Source: Pseudomonas sp. CBZ-4 | GTDB lineage: Bacteria > Pseudomonadota > Gammaproteobacteria > Pseudomonadales > Pseudomonadaceae | Length of the DNA: 64,000 nt | Assembly (NCBI RefSeq): GCF_000346755.1 | Contig: NZ_ANNV01000154.1 | Span: forward strand, 48,844 to 112,843 | Direction: 5' to 3' | Part shown: positions 44,701 through 52,122 of the stretch, one piece after another | Layout of the letters: each line of letters starts with the position of its first letter | How positions within the stretch are numbered: position 1 is the stretch's first letter | Program-made: the position numbers and the translations under genes | The notes under the pieces: generated by a model | The model's input: the letters and a program-made list of their open reading frames with translations, nothing else | Databases searched by the model: none | What the model was told of the DNA's origin: nothing

Positions 44701-44792
44701 TAGGACAAGGTGCCGACCACCGCCAGCAGGATCATCAGGAACAGTACGATCTGGCGATTACGCAACGCCCATTCGGAAAGATTGAAACCCAT
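41727..44792 (-). CDS. mexK: RND efflux pump inner-membrane transporter, MexK-like
   Basis: A 1021-residue RND transporter with the usual two halves: helix 1 at residues 14-32, periplasmic porter domains, then the helix bundle with the proton-relay Asp pair (GLLVDDAIIAVEMM) near residue 405. The start MGFNLSEWALRNRQIVLFLM and its neighbourhood (near plsB, with mexJ and mexL genes) fit MexK of P. aeruginosa, which exports triclosan, tetracycline and erythromycin with an unlinked outer-membrane channel. No channel gene is present here either. Confidence 0.9.
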   Translation of the reverse strand: MGFNLSEWALRNRQIVLFLMILLAVVGTLSYTKLGQSEDPPFTFKAMVIKTNWPGATAQEVSRQVTERIEKKLMETGEYERIVSFSRPGESQVTFMARDSMHSAQIPELWYQVRKKISDIRHTLPPDIQGPFFNDEFGTTFGNIYALTGDGFDYAVLKDYADRIQIQLQRVPDVGKVELLGLQDEKIWIELSNLKLATLGLPLAAVQQALQEQNAVSTAGFFETPTERVQLRVSGNFKTVDEIRNFPIRVGDRTFRIGDVADIHRGFNDPPAPRMRYMGADAIGLAVAMRDGGDILVLGKALEGEFARLQKNLPAGMELRKVSDQPAAVKTSVGEFVQVLAEALAIVLLVSFFSLGVRTGMVVALAIPLVLAMTFASMYYLGIGLHKISLGALVLALGLLVDDAIIAVEMMAIKMEQGYDRLKAASFAWTSTAFPMLTGTLITAAGFLPIATAQSSTGEYTRSIFQVVTIALLASWVAAVVFVPYLGEKLLPDLAKIHAAKHGTDGPDPYGTPFYQRVRRLVEWCVRRRKTVIVLTLLLFIGSVALFRFVPQQFFPASGRLELMVDLKLAEGTSLSNTADQVKRLEALLKEHAGIDNYVAYVGTGSPRFYLPLDQQLPAASFAQFVVLAKTIEERESLRTWLIETLNEQFPALRSRVTRLENGPPVGYPVQFRVTGEHIEEVRALARKVAAKVRENTHVVNVHLDWEEPSKIVYLNIDQDRARALGVSTANLSKFLQSSLTGSSVSQYREDNELIEILLRGTVHERTELSLLPSLAVPTDNGKSVALSQIATLEYGFEEGIIWHRNRLPTVTVRADIYGKEQPATLVQQILPTLAGVRAELPDGYLLDVGGTVEDSARGQNSVKAGVPLFIVVVLTLLMLQLRSFSRTAMVFLTAPLGLIGVTLFLLVFRQPFGFVAMLGTIALSGMIMRNSVILVDQIEQDIKAGLAPWQAIIEATVRRFRPIVLTALAAVLAMIPLSRSVFFGPMAVAIMGGLIVATALTLLFLPALYAAWFRVRKDVA

Positions 44793-44798
44793 CGGGGA

Positions 44799-45899
44799 CT
44801 ACTCCTTGGCCGCCAGATTCACCACCCGGTTGGAACGATCCACCGGGCGCACTTGCTGGCCCTCATGGAGCACATGCACACCCGCGGCGATCACCCAGTC
44901 CGTGGGGCTCAGGCCTTCCAGCACCGGCACGCTTTTCTCGCCGAAGGCGCCGATGCGTACCGGCGTGCGCTTAAGGGTGTTGTCCGCCTGTACACGCCAG
45001 ACGTAGGAATCGCCATTTTCTGCACTGAGGGCAGACAGCGGCACCGACAGGGGAATCACGCCGTCGGCCTGTATGAAAACACGAGCGCTTTGCCCCAGTT
45101 CAGCGGGGACCTTGCCACCGGTGAACGCCACGCGTGCGGCAAAGGTGCGGGATTTTGGATCGGCGGCCGGCGACAGTTCACGAATACGCCCGGCAAAACG
45201 CTGGTCAGGCTGGCTCCACAACTCGACGGACACCGGCTGGCCGATCTTGAACCGACCGAAGCCTTGCTCCGGCAGGCTGATCAACACTTCGCGCTCGCCA
45301 TCGGTGGCCAGGGTGAATACGGTCTGGCCGGCAGACACCACTTGGCCCACTTCCACCGCACGCTTGGCGACGACGCCGTCCTGCGGTGCGCGCAACGTGG
45401 CATACCCGGCCTGGTTGCTCGACACGTCGAACTCGGCCTTGATCTGCTTGAGGCGTGCTTCGCCGGATCGGTAGAGGTTTTCCGAATTGTCGTACTGCGA
45501 ACGGCTGACCATCTGACGGTCCATCAGGGTCTTGTAGCGGTCGCGCTCGGCGCGCACCAGGCTCAGGTTGGCCTCGGCGGCGGCCACTTGCGCGCGGGTG
45601 GCCTCCAGTTGCAGGCGCACGTCTTGCGGGTCTAGCTCGGCCAAAGGCTGGTTGGCCTTGACCCGCTCGCCCTCCTCCACCAGGCGCTTGCTGACTTTGC
45701 CGCCAATGCGAAAGGCCAGGTCCGGCTCATAGCGCGCACGTACTTCGCCGGGGTAGCTGTCACTCGCCTGCGCCGAAGGCTGCGGTTGCACCACCATGGC
45801 CGGGCGGATAACGGTCTGGGGGGCTTCCTCGTGACCGCAGGCGGCCAGCAGGAAAGCCAAGCTGACAGGCAACGCAAGGGGCAGGAAAGTACTGCGCAT
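44799..45899 (-). CDS. mexJ: RND efflux membrane-fusion protein, MexJ-like
   Basis: A 366-residue periplasmic adaptor. The lipoprotein signal ends in LLAACGHEE (Cys21). A lipoyl and hairpin region follows (AELDPQDVRLQLEATRAQVAAAEANLS), then beta-barrel and membrane-proximal parts. It would link MexK to an outer-membrane channel. It lies six bases before mexK on the minus strand, and is divergent from a TetR gene. Confidence 0.92.
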   Translation of the reverse strand: MRSTFLPLALPVSLAFLLAACGHEEAPQTVIRPAMVVQPQPSAQASDSYPGEVRARYEPDLAFRIGGKVSKRLVEEGERVKANQPLAELDPQDVRLQLEATRAQVAAAEANLSLVRAERDRYKTLMDRQMVSRSQYDNSENLYRSGEARLKQIKAEFDVSSNQAGYATLRAPQDGVVAKRAVEVGQVVSAGQTVFTLATDGEREVLISLPEQGFGRFKIGQPVSVELWSQPDQRFAGRIRELSPAADPKSRTFAARVAFTGGKVPAELGQSARVFIQADGVIPLSVPLSALSAENGDSYVWRVQADNTLKRTPVRIGAFGEKSVPVLEGLSPTDWVIAAGVHVLHEGQQVRPVDRSNRVVNLAAKE

Positions 45900-45936
45900 G
45901 CTGAAGGACCTTTCGCAAATGGAGCTAGGAATAATT

Positions 45937-45983
45937 ATACTGGCCGGTATGTTATTAATACCAAACTCACCAGTCCAGTATTA
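45937..45983. promoter_or_regulatory. Candidate MexL operators between mexJ and mexL
   Basis: ATACTGGCCGGTAT (45937-45950, near-perfect palindrome) and, on the minus strand, ATACTGGACTGGT at about 45970-45982, lie in the 93-base divergent gap. The second is within a TAATAC...GTATTA inverted repeat (45956-45983). Shared ATACTGG half-sites suggest two sites for one TetR-type dimer. Confidence 0.6.
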
Positions 45984-45992
45984 AAGGTGAAA

Positions 45993-46628
45993 ATGTCCGA
46001 CAATCCTCTCAACACCAATAGCCCCGGGCGTCCCAAGGACATGGCAAAACGCCAGGCTATCCTCGAAGCCGCGAAAATCCTGTTTTTGAGCAATGGCTAC
46101 GCCAGTACCAGCATGGACGCGGTAGCACTGGAAGCCGGCGTGTCGAAGCTGACCGTCTACAGCCACTTCACCGACAAAGAGACCTTGTTCACCGCCGCCG
46201 TGGTGGCGACGTGCGAGGAACAACTGCCGGTGATGTACTTCGAGCTGCCCGCCGACATGCCCGTGGAGACGGTGTTGCTGAATATCGCGCGGGGGTTCCA
46301 TCGGCTGATCAACAGCGAGGAATCGGTGAACCTGCATCGCCTGATGATGACCACCGGCAATCAGGACGTGAAACTCTCGCAGATCTTTTTCGAGGCGGGG
46401 CCGATGCGCATGCTGCAAGGCATGGAGCGCCTGTTGAGCAAGATCGACCAGAGCGGTGCGCTGAGCATCGACAAACCGTTTACGGCGGCCGAGCACTTCT
46501 TTTGCCTGCTCAAGGGCACGGCGAATTTCTGCTTGCTGTATGGCTGTGGCGGGCCGTTGAGCGAGGAAGCCGCCGAGGCGCATGTGCAGGATGTGGTGGG
46601 GTTGTTTATGCGCGCTTATCGGGCCTGA
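45993..46628 (+). CDS. mexL: TetR-family repressor, MexL-like
   Basis: A 211-residue regulator from the ATG at 45993 (MSDNPLNTNSPGRPKDMAKR). The helix-turn-helix covers about residues 20-65 (AILEAAKILFLSNGYASTSM, VSKLTVYSHFTDKETLF), followed by an all-helical ligand-binding domain. Size and divergent position match MexL, the repressor of mexJK. The open frame extends upstream but has no start support there. Confidence 0.9.
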   Translation: MSDNPLNTNSPGRPKDMAKRQAILEAAKILFLSNGYASTSMDAVALEAGVSKLTVYSHFTDKETLFTAAVVATCEEQLPVMYFELPADMPVETVLLNIARGFHRLINSEESVNLHRLMMTTGNQDVKLSQIFFEAGPMRMLQGMERLLSKIDQSGALSIDKPFTAAEHFFCLLKGTANFCLLYGCGGPLSEEAAEAHVQDVVGLFMRAYRA

Positions 46629-46654
46629 GGCCTTGTGTTGTCTGGGCTGGCGCT

Positions 46655-46726
46655 ATCGCAGGCAAGCCAGCTCCCACATGTTGATTTGTGAATACTTTCA
46701 AGTGTGGGAGCTGGCTTGCCTGCGAT
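46655..46726. repeat. REP doublet (inverted pair)
   Basis: ATCGCAGGCAAGCCAGCTCC and, 26 bases on, GTGGGAGCTGGCTTGCCTGC. Between the converging mexL and rsmJ genes. Confidence 0.92.
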
Positions 46727-46751
46727 GAGGCCCTGAAGGCCACTGAAAAAC

Positions 46752-47534
46752 TCAGCCCTTGAGCGCCTTCTTCGGATAAATGTCATACCGGCTGGATTTA
46801 CCATCCAACGCATGGCTCGGCTTGGGCCCCTCGATGCACGGCGCCTTGCGCGGCCGCTTCACCACCACCCGGTGGCTGGCCAGGGCCAACGCCGCAGCGA
46901 GCAGGGCCGGGGCATCCGGGTCATCCCCGACCAACGGCCGGAACAGGCGCATTTCCTTCTTCACCAGGGCCGTTTTCTCACGGTGCGGAAACATCGGATC
47001 GAGGTAGATCACCTGCGGCGGCTCGCCCTCCCAGTTGCGCATCACGTCGATGGAATTGCCCTTGAGCAGTTTCATGCGCGCCACGATCGGCGCCACTTCA
47101 AAATCATCCGCACCGCGGGCCAGGCCGTCTTCGAGCAAGGCGCCGATCAGCGGCTGGCGCTCGATCAGGCTCATTTCGCAGCCCAGGCTGGCCAGCACGA
47201 ACGCGTCCTTGCCCAGCCCCGCCGTGGCGTCCAGCACCCGTGGCCGCACGCCTTGGGCGATGCCCACGGCCTTGGCAATCATCTGCCCGCTGCCGCCGCC
47301 GTATAAACGCCGGTGCGCGGCGCCGCCTTCGACGAAGTCCACGCGCACCGCCCCCGGCGCGTCGGGCCCGAGCTGTTGCAGCTGTAGGCCTTGCTCGCCG
47401 ACTTGCAGGGAAAAATCCGCATCGGCCAGTTGCAAAGGCAGGTCAAGCCGGGCCGCCCACTGTTCGGCCAGGGCCTGGAAACCCTCGGCCAACGCCTCGA
47501 CCCGGATGCGGCTGGCCGCTGGTTGTTCGCTCAT
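46752..47534 (-). CDS. rsmJ: 16S rRNA (guanine-1516-N2)-methyltransferase
   Basis: A 260-residue SAM-dependent methyltransferase. The SAM-binding motif is PRVLDATAGLGKDAFVLASLG near residue 100, the catalytic-site motif VIYLDPMFPHREK near 175. Matches PA3680, next to mexL in P. aeruginosa. The ATG at 47534 is preferred over the TTG one codon upstream. Confidence 0.94.
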   Translation of the reverse strand: MSEQPAASRIRVEALAEGFQALAEQWAARLDLPLQLADADFSLQVGEQGLQLQQLGPDAPGAVRVDFVEGGAAHRRLYGGGSGQMIAKAVGIAQGVRPRVLDATAGLGKDAFVLASLGCEMSLIERQPLIGALLEDGLARGADDFEVAPIVARMKLLKGNSIDVMRNWEGEPPQVIYLDPMFPHREKTALVKKEMRLFRPLVGDDPDAPALLAAALALASHRVVVKRPRKAPCIEGPKPSHALDGKSSRYDIYPKKALKG

Positions 47535-47630
47535 CAATCGCTACGCTCAAAAATATTAAGGATCGGCAAACAACGGCCGATAAAACCAACAGTCAGGTAT
47601 TTTGCCAGAGCTGAGCGTCGACCGAGAAAA

Positions 47631-48251
47631 ATGTCAGACATTCTTCCCCAAACCATCGGTGTACTGCCGACCCACAACCACTACGGCCTGCGCAACACCC
47701 AAGCGCTGGCCGGGGTGAGTCATGTGTGGCAGGACTTCTTCGCCCGGGCGTTGGCCGAGCAGCTCGGCGCCACGCCGGACGCGCTCGCCGCCCAGGCGCC
47801 GGAGCCGCTGGACCCGGAAGTTGAACCGCGCGCTGGCGCCGACCTGCTGTCACAGATCCTCACCCAGCGTGAGTGCGACGTGAAAGACACCGAGATCGCC
47901 CCACCTGAACCGCTGTTCCTGCCGATTGCCGAGTTCGAGACCGAATTGCTGCCGCCGGCCGCCACACCGTTCCCGGACGACGAAATCGTCGCCCAACAGC
48001 GCGAGCAGAATTTCGACAGCGGCTGGGTCCGCCCCCTCGTACTGACGGCCGGCCAACCGTTGCCAGAGCCCGGCCCGGCGCCCGCACCGCGCCCGCTGCA
48101 CCTGCCTATCGCCGAGTTCGAACTGGACCTGCTGCCACCTGCCGCCACGCCGTACCCGGACGACGAGCTGGTGGCGCAACAGAAGGCCCTGGACTTCGAC
48201 TACTACTGGGCGCGCCCGCTGGTCACGCAGAACCTGCGCCTGGCCGCCTGA
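47631..48251 (+). CDS. Hypothetical protein with internal 45-residue duplication
   Basis: A 206-residue protein starting MSDILPQTIGVLPTHNHYGL, conserved in position (PA3681-like) but with no function I know. After a helical N-terminal part it has two copies of a unit PL(F/H)LPIAEFE(T/L)(E/D)LLPPAATP(F/Y)PDDE(I/L)VAQQ...(W)xRPLV, at about residues 98-142 and 155-199, linked by a Pro-rich PLPEPGPAPAPRP stretch. No signal or membrane segment is seen. Confidence 0.75.
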   Translation: MSDILPQTIGVLPTHNHYGLRNTQALAGVSHVWQDFFARALAEQLGATPDALAAQAPEPLDPEVEPRAGADLLSQILTQRECDVKDTEIAPPEPLFLPIAEFETELLPPAATPFPDDEIVAQQREQNFDSGWVRPLVLTAGQPLPEPGPAPAPRPLHLPIAEFELDLLPPAATPYPDDELVAQQKALDFDYYWARPLVTQNLRLAA

Positions 48252-48252
48252 T

Positions 48253-49080
48253 TCAGCCTTTGAAGAAGGCGTTGGCCTGGCTGAACGGCATCTTGCGTTC
48301 GGTGAAGGTAAACGTGCCCAACTCATACACCTCCTGCGCAGCCCGATAGAACTCGCCATACGCCGCCAAGGCCATGGCTGAGCCGACGCTGATGCGTCGC
48401 ACGCCCATCTCGCTCAACTGCGCGACGCTCAGGTTCAAACCGCCGGACATCAACACATTCACCGGCTTGGGCGCGACGGCCTTGACCACCGCCAGCACTT
48501 CCTCGGCACTGCGCAAGGCCGGCGCGTAGAGCACGTCGGCGCCGGCTTCGGCGTAGGCTTGCAGGCGGCGGATGGTGTCAGGCAAATCCAGGCGGCCATG
48601 CAGGAGGTTTTCTGCGCGGGCGGTCAGGGTGAAGGGGAACGGCAGGCTGCGGGCAGCGGCAACGGCGGCTTCCACGCGCTCTACTGACAAGTCGAAGGGA
48701 TAGATCGGGTCAACCGCGATGCCCGTGGCATCTTCGATGGAGCCACCGACGATACCGCTGGCCGCCGCGCGCAGGATGGTCTGGGCGCAGCCTTCGGGGG
48801 TGTCGCTGAAACCGTTTTCCAGGTCCGCCGCCACCGGTAACGCGGTCGCCTGCACGATGGCGCTGGCATTGCTCAAGGTGTCGTCCAGGGACAACGCGCC
48901 TTCCGCATCCGGCCGACCAAGGCTGAATGCATAGCCGGCACTGGTGGTGGCCAGGGCTTCAAAGCCGAGGCTGGCGAGCATGATCGCGGAGCCGGCATCC
49001 CACGGGTTGGGCATCACGAAGGCACGATTACGCTCATGCAGGGCCTTGAAGGTTTCGGCGCGAAGGGTTTGGGCATCCAT
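48253..49080 (-). CDS. Isocitrate lyase/PEP mutase family enzyme
   Basis: A 275-residue single-domain member of the PEP mutase/isocitrate lyase superfamily. It has VMPNPWDAGSAIMLASLGFEALATTSAG at the start, metal-binding ADLENGF near residue 86, and GGSIEDATG near 113. The catalytic Cys region of isocitrate lyase (KKCGH) is absent, so it is not an isocitrate lyase; substrate may be an oxaloacetate or methylisocitrate-like acid. Family assignment is firm, substrate not. Confidence 0.87.
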   Translation of the reverse strand: MDAQTLRAETFKALHERNRAFVMPNPWDAGSAIMLASLGFEALATTSAGYAFSLGRPDAEGALSLDDTLSNASAIVQATALPVAADLENGFSDTPEGCAQTILRAAASGIVGGSIEDATGIAVDPIYPFDLSVERVEAAVAAARSLPFPFTLTARAENLLHGRLDLPDTIRRLQAYAEAGADVLYAPALRSAEEVLAVVKAVAPKPVNVLMSGGLNLSVAQLSEMGVRRISVGSAMALAAYGEFYRAAQEVYELGTFTFTERKMPFSQANAFFKG

Positions 49081-49107
49081 GTCTGGCTCCTGGCGAAAAA
49101 AGGAGCC

Positions 49108-49968
49108 TTAGAGTAACCCCAGTTGTTCCACAGCGGGCGCTCGATTCAGGGTCGGCAGCGGCGGTAATCCGGGCAGGCGTGCCATCAGTTGATCATGGAA
49201 GCGCAGGGCCAGTTGCGCTGCCAGGCGATTGTCCGAGGTGTGCAGGAACACGTAGGGCGTGCGGCCCTCTTCGATCCAGTCGGCGACTTTGGCGACCCAC
49301 GGGACCAGGAACGGATCGTTGGCTTCCAGCTCGGGATGGCCGATAAATCGCACCTGGGGAAACAGCGTCAGCGCGGCCGGACGTGGCGGCACCTTGGGTT
49401 TTTTCGCCTGGGCATGCAGCACTGCTGCCGAGGTCGACGTGCAACTGAACAGCGCCCGCGGGTCCAGGCAGATGCGCTCAACGCCCCGATCACGCAATAG
49501 CCGGTTGAGCATGCGCTCGGCGTCGCCCTTGGCGAAGAACTCGGGATGGCGCACTTCCACCGCCAGCGGGCGCTCCAGGCCGTCGATAAACCCGGCCAAC
49601 TCGGCGAGCCGCTGCGGTGAGAAAGTCGCCGACAATTGCAGCCACATCGGCGACACACGCTCACCCAGCGGGCTCATCAAGCCGACAAAGCTTTCCGCGG
49701 CCGGCAATTGCTCACGCAAGTCGCCGCCATGGCTGATATCACCCGGGAATTTCGCCGTGAAGCGAAAATCCTCGGGCATGACCTCGGCCCAGCGCTGCAC
49801 CGTCGCGGCTGAGGGTCGCGCATAAAACGTGGTGTTGCCTTCAACGGCGTTGAAGACCTGGGAATAGAGGGCAAGGTAATCGCTGGAACGCGCATCGGCC
49901 GGGTACAGGTACTCGCGCCAGGCGTTTTCACTCCAGGACGGGCAACCGATGAAATAAGGCAGGCGCAT
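49108..49968 (-). CDS. DUF72-domain protein
   Basis: A 286-residue TIM-barrel DUF72 protein (YecE family) from the ATG at 49968 (MRLPYFIGCPSWSENAWREY). It has the conserved FNAVEGNTTFYARPS and FRFTAKFPGDISHGG segments. Biochemical role unknown. It overlaps the preceding gene by one base (TGATG). Confidence 0.9.
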   Translation of the reverse strand: MRLPYFIGCPSWSENAWREYLYPADARSSDYLALYSQVFNAVEGNTTFYARPSAATVQRWAEVMPEDFRFTAKFPGDISHGGDLREQLPAAESFVGLMSPLGERVSPMWLQLSATFSPQRLAELAGFIDGLERPLAVEVRHPEFFAKGDAERMLNRLLRDRGVERICLDPRALFSCTSTSAAVLHAQAKKPKVPPRPAALTLFPQVRFIGHPELEANDPFLVPWVAKVADWIEEGRTPYVFLHTSDNRLAAQLALRFHDQLMARLPGLPPLPTLNRAPAVEQLGLL

Positions 49969-50258
49969 CAGATGTGGATGTCGAGACCCAGCACTTCCAT
50001 ATCCCATTCGACAAAGCCGGCGGTGGTCAGGTAGCTGGCCAGGGCGGTGGCAACGCTTTTGCTCATGGAGCGGGGGAAGACCATGTCTTGCTGACGGGCG
50101 GGAAGACCGCTGATGCGGGCTTGGGCGTTGGCCTGCGCATCGGCCTGGACTTCGATGAAGTCCGGCGAATCCTCGACAGCGTCGTCCACCGTCGCATTGG
50201 CCTTACGCGGCTTGCGCTTGATTGGGTAGGACTGTGAGGAAAAGCCATCAATACGCAT
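49968..50258 (-). CDS. Conserved hypothetical protein (96 aa)
   Basis: A 96-residue protein starting MRIDGFSSQSYPIKRKPRKA. The first third is basic, the middle is acidic (DDAVEDSPDF), and the end (SVATALASYLTTAGFVEWDM) could pack as a helix pair. It occupies the PA3684 position and is coupled to the DUF72 gene by overlap. No function known. The FSSQ-Y-I start resembles phage/flagellar accessory proteins, but nothing confirms that. Confidence 0.7.
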   Translation of the reverse strand: MRIDGFSSQSYPIKRKPRKANATVDDAVEDSPDFIEVQADAQANAQARISGLPARQQDMVFPRSMSKSVATALASYLTTAGFVEWDMEVLGLDIHI

Positions 50259-50418
50259 GGGCGCGAACTCGCTATCAGTAATGGCATTTTAGTGGCGCAA
50301 TCCGTAGCGCGCAAATGCTCTGGTGATAACTAGAACACATAATTTGAAAAAGGTTTAAAAGCCGGGGAAAATTCTGACGATTGGCGATTTTCGCCGGAAA
50401 ATGCCCACACTTTTGACG

Positions 50419-51105
50419 TCAAATAATCCCGCGTTCGGCCTTGGTCTGCGCAACCTTATCGCGCAGGTAAACCGGCGCCGCCTGGTCGGCGGGAATCCCT
50501 TCGCCACGCTCGAAAGCAAAGCGTGCCAAGGTCAGCAGGTCTTCGGCGTGAGGCAACATGGCCGCATCCTGGCCCACCAACTGCACACCGATGCGCTCGC
50601 CATAACCCCAGCCGGTGCCCGCACCGAACCAGTCACCGCTGGCATCCTGCGGCAATACCGACGCCTCTGGTGGCTGCACGGCTTCAACGCCCACCAGGCG
50701 CATCTCCCCCGCTGTCTCGCGGTAGCAGCCCCAATAGACTTCGTCCATGCGCGCATCGATGGCCGCGGCCACCTGCCGGGCACCATGCTCGCGCAAGGCG
50801 CGCTGGGCCAGCACGGCGAGGTTGGACACCGGCAACACCGGGCGCTCCAGGGCAAACGCCAGGCCCTGCACCACGCCAATGGCAATGCGCACACCGGTAA
50901 ACGCGCCGGGGCCACGGCCGAAGGCGATGGCATCGACGGCAGACAGGGTGGTGCCGGCGTCTTCCAGCAGTTGCTTGATCATCGGCAACAGCTTCTGCGC
51001 ATGCAGGCGCGGGATCACCTCGTAGTGGCTCGTAACCTTGCCATCGTGCAGCAGGGCAACGGAGCAAGCTTCAGTCGCGGTGTCCAGGGCCAGCAGGGTG
51101 CTCAT
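50419..51105 (-). CDS. tsaB: tRNA threonylcarbamoyladenosine biosynthesis protein TsaB
   Basis: A 228-residue ASKHA-fold protein that partners TsaD in making t6A37 in tRNAs. The start at 51105 (MSTLLALDTATEACSVALLH) and the GRGPGAFTGVRIAIGVVQGL region (about residues 67-86) are diagnostic. Lies next to adk as in P. aeruginosa. Confidence 0.95.
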   Translation of the reverse strand: MSTLLALDTATEACSVALLHDGKVTSHYEVIPRLHAQKLLPMIKQLLEDAGTTLSAVDAIAFGRGPGAFTGVRIAIGVVQGLAFALERPVLPVSNLAVLAQRALREHGARQVAAAIDARMDEVYWGCYRETAGEMRLVGVEAVQPPEASVLPQDASGDWFGAGTGWGYGERIGVQLVGQDAAMLPHAEDLLTLARFAFERGEGIPADQAAPVYLRDKVAQTKAERGII

Positions 51106-51195
51106 CGGTGTGGGTGTCCAAGTCGAAAAAAAGTGCGCCAGTATAAACAACAACGGCCCGCAAGCGGGCCGTTATAGGTGAAGCAAATCGAGGGA

Positions 51196-51843
51196 TCAGC
51201 TCAGTGCTTGCAGCACTTTGGCCGTGATCGCCTCGACCGAGCCAACACCTGGGATGTGGCTGTACTTCGGCTTGCCTTGGGCAGCCGACAGCTTCTGGTA
51301 GAAATCCACCAGCGGCTTGGTCTGGGAGTGGTAGACCGACAGGCGATGACGCACGGTTTCTTCGGTGTCGTCTTTGCGCTGCACCAGCTCTTCGCCGGTC
51401 ACATCGTCCTTGCCTTCAACCTTTGGCGGGTTGTAGATCGTGTGGTACACGCGGCCCGAGGCTTCGTGAACGCGACGGCCGGCAATACGCTGGACGATTT
51501 CTTCGTCTTCAACCGCGATTTCAACCACTGCGTCCAGCTCGACGCCCGCCTTCACCAGGGCTTCAGCCTGGGGAATGGTGCGTGGGAAGCCGTCGAACAG
51601 GAAGCCGTTCTTGCAGTCTTCCTGGCTGATGCGTTCCTTGACCAGGTTGATGATCAAGTCATCGGATACCAGGCCACCGCTGTCCATCACGCTCTTGGCG
51701 ATCAGGCCCAGCTCGGTGCCGGCCTTGACCGCTGCACGCAGCATGTCGCCGGTGGAGATTTGTGGAATGCCGAATTTTTCAGTGATGAACTTTGCCTGAG
51801 TACCTTTACCGGCCCCGGGAGCTCCCAGCAGAATGACGCGCAT
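51196..51843 (-). CDS. adk: Adenylate kinase
   Basis: A 215-residue enzyme from the ATG at 51843. P-loop GAPGAGKGTQ at residues 7-16, AMP-site DGFPRTIPQAEAL near 84, and a lid of the long type (about residues 122-160) that lacks the four-Cys zinc site (VHEASGRVYHTIYNPP). The 51844-52122 gap to ppc has no clear gene. Confidence 0.97.
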   Translation of the reverse strand: MRVILLGAPGAGKGTQAKFITEKFGIPQISTGDMLRAAVKAGTELGLIAKSVMDSGGLVSDDLIINLVKERISQEDCKNGFLFDGFPRTIPQAEALVKAGVELDAVVEIAVEDEEIVQRIAGRRVHEASGRVYHTIYNPPKVEGKDDVTGEELVQRKDDTEETVRHRLSVYHSQTKPLVDFYQKLSAAQGKPKYSHIPGVGSVEAITAKVLQALS

Positions 51844-52122
51844 TGATGTGCTCCTCAATTTTTTATAGAGATGATGCTCGGATTCGCCGCGTGGGGCCAA
51901 TCGCGTAAAAATAGGATTCGGGCCGCCCAAACGGCCAAAGGCTGATCAAGATACACAGCGCGCCGTCACCATACAAGCCGCCAAAAGTCGCAGGAACCCG
52001 CGCAGGGCATGCGTCATAGGTAGGGTGTGCCTGAGTGCAACCTGCCGCCACAAACGCCGACCGCCCATTTGCGGGCGGCCGTCGTGGTTTATCTGCAAGC
52101 CGTTGAGAACACTTGGAAAACC

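Noticed and set aside
42945..45635. Two long plus-strand frames opposite mexK and mexJ
   Set aside because: Opposite-strand shadows of well-defined RND genes.
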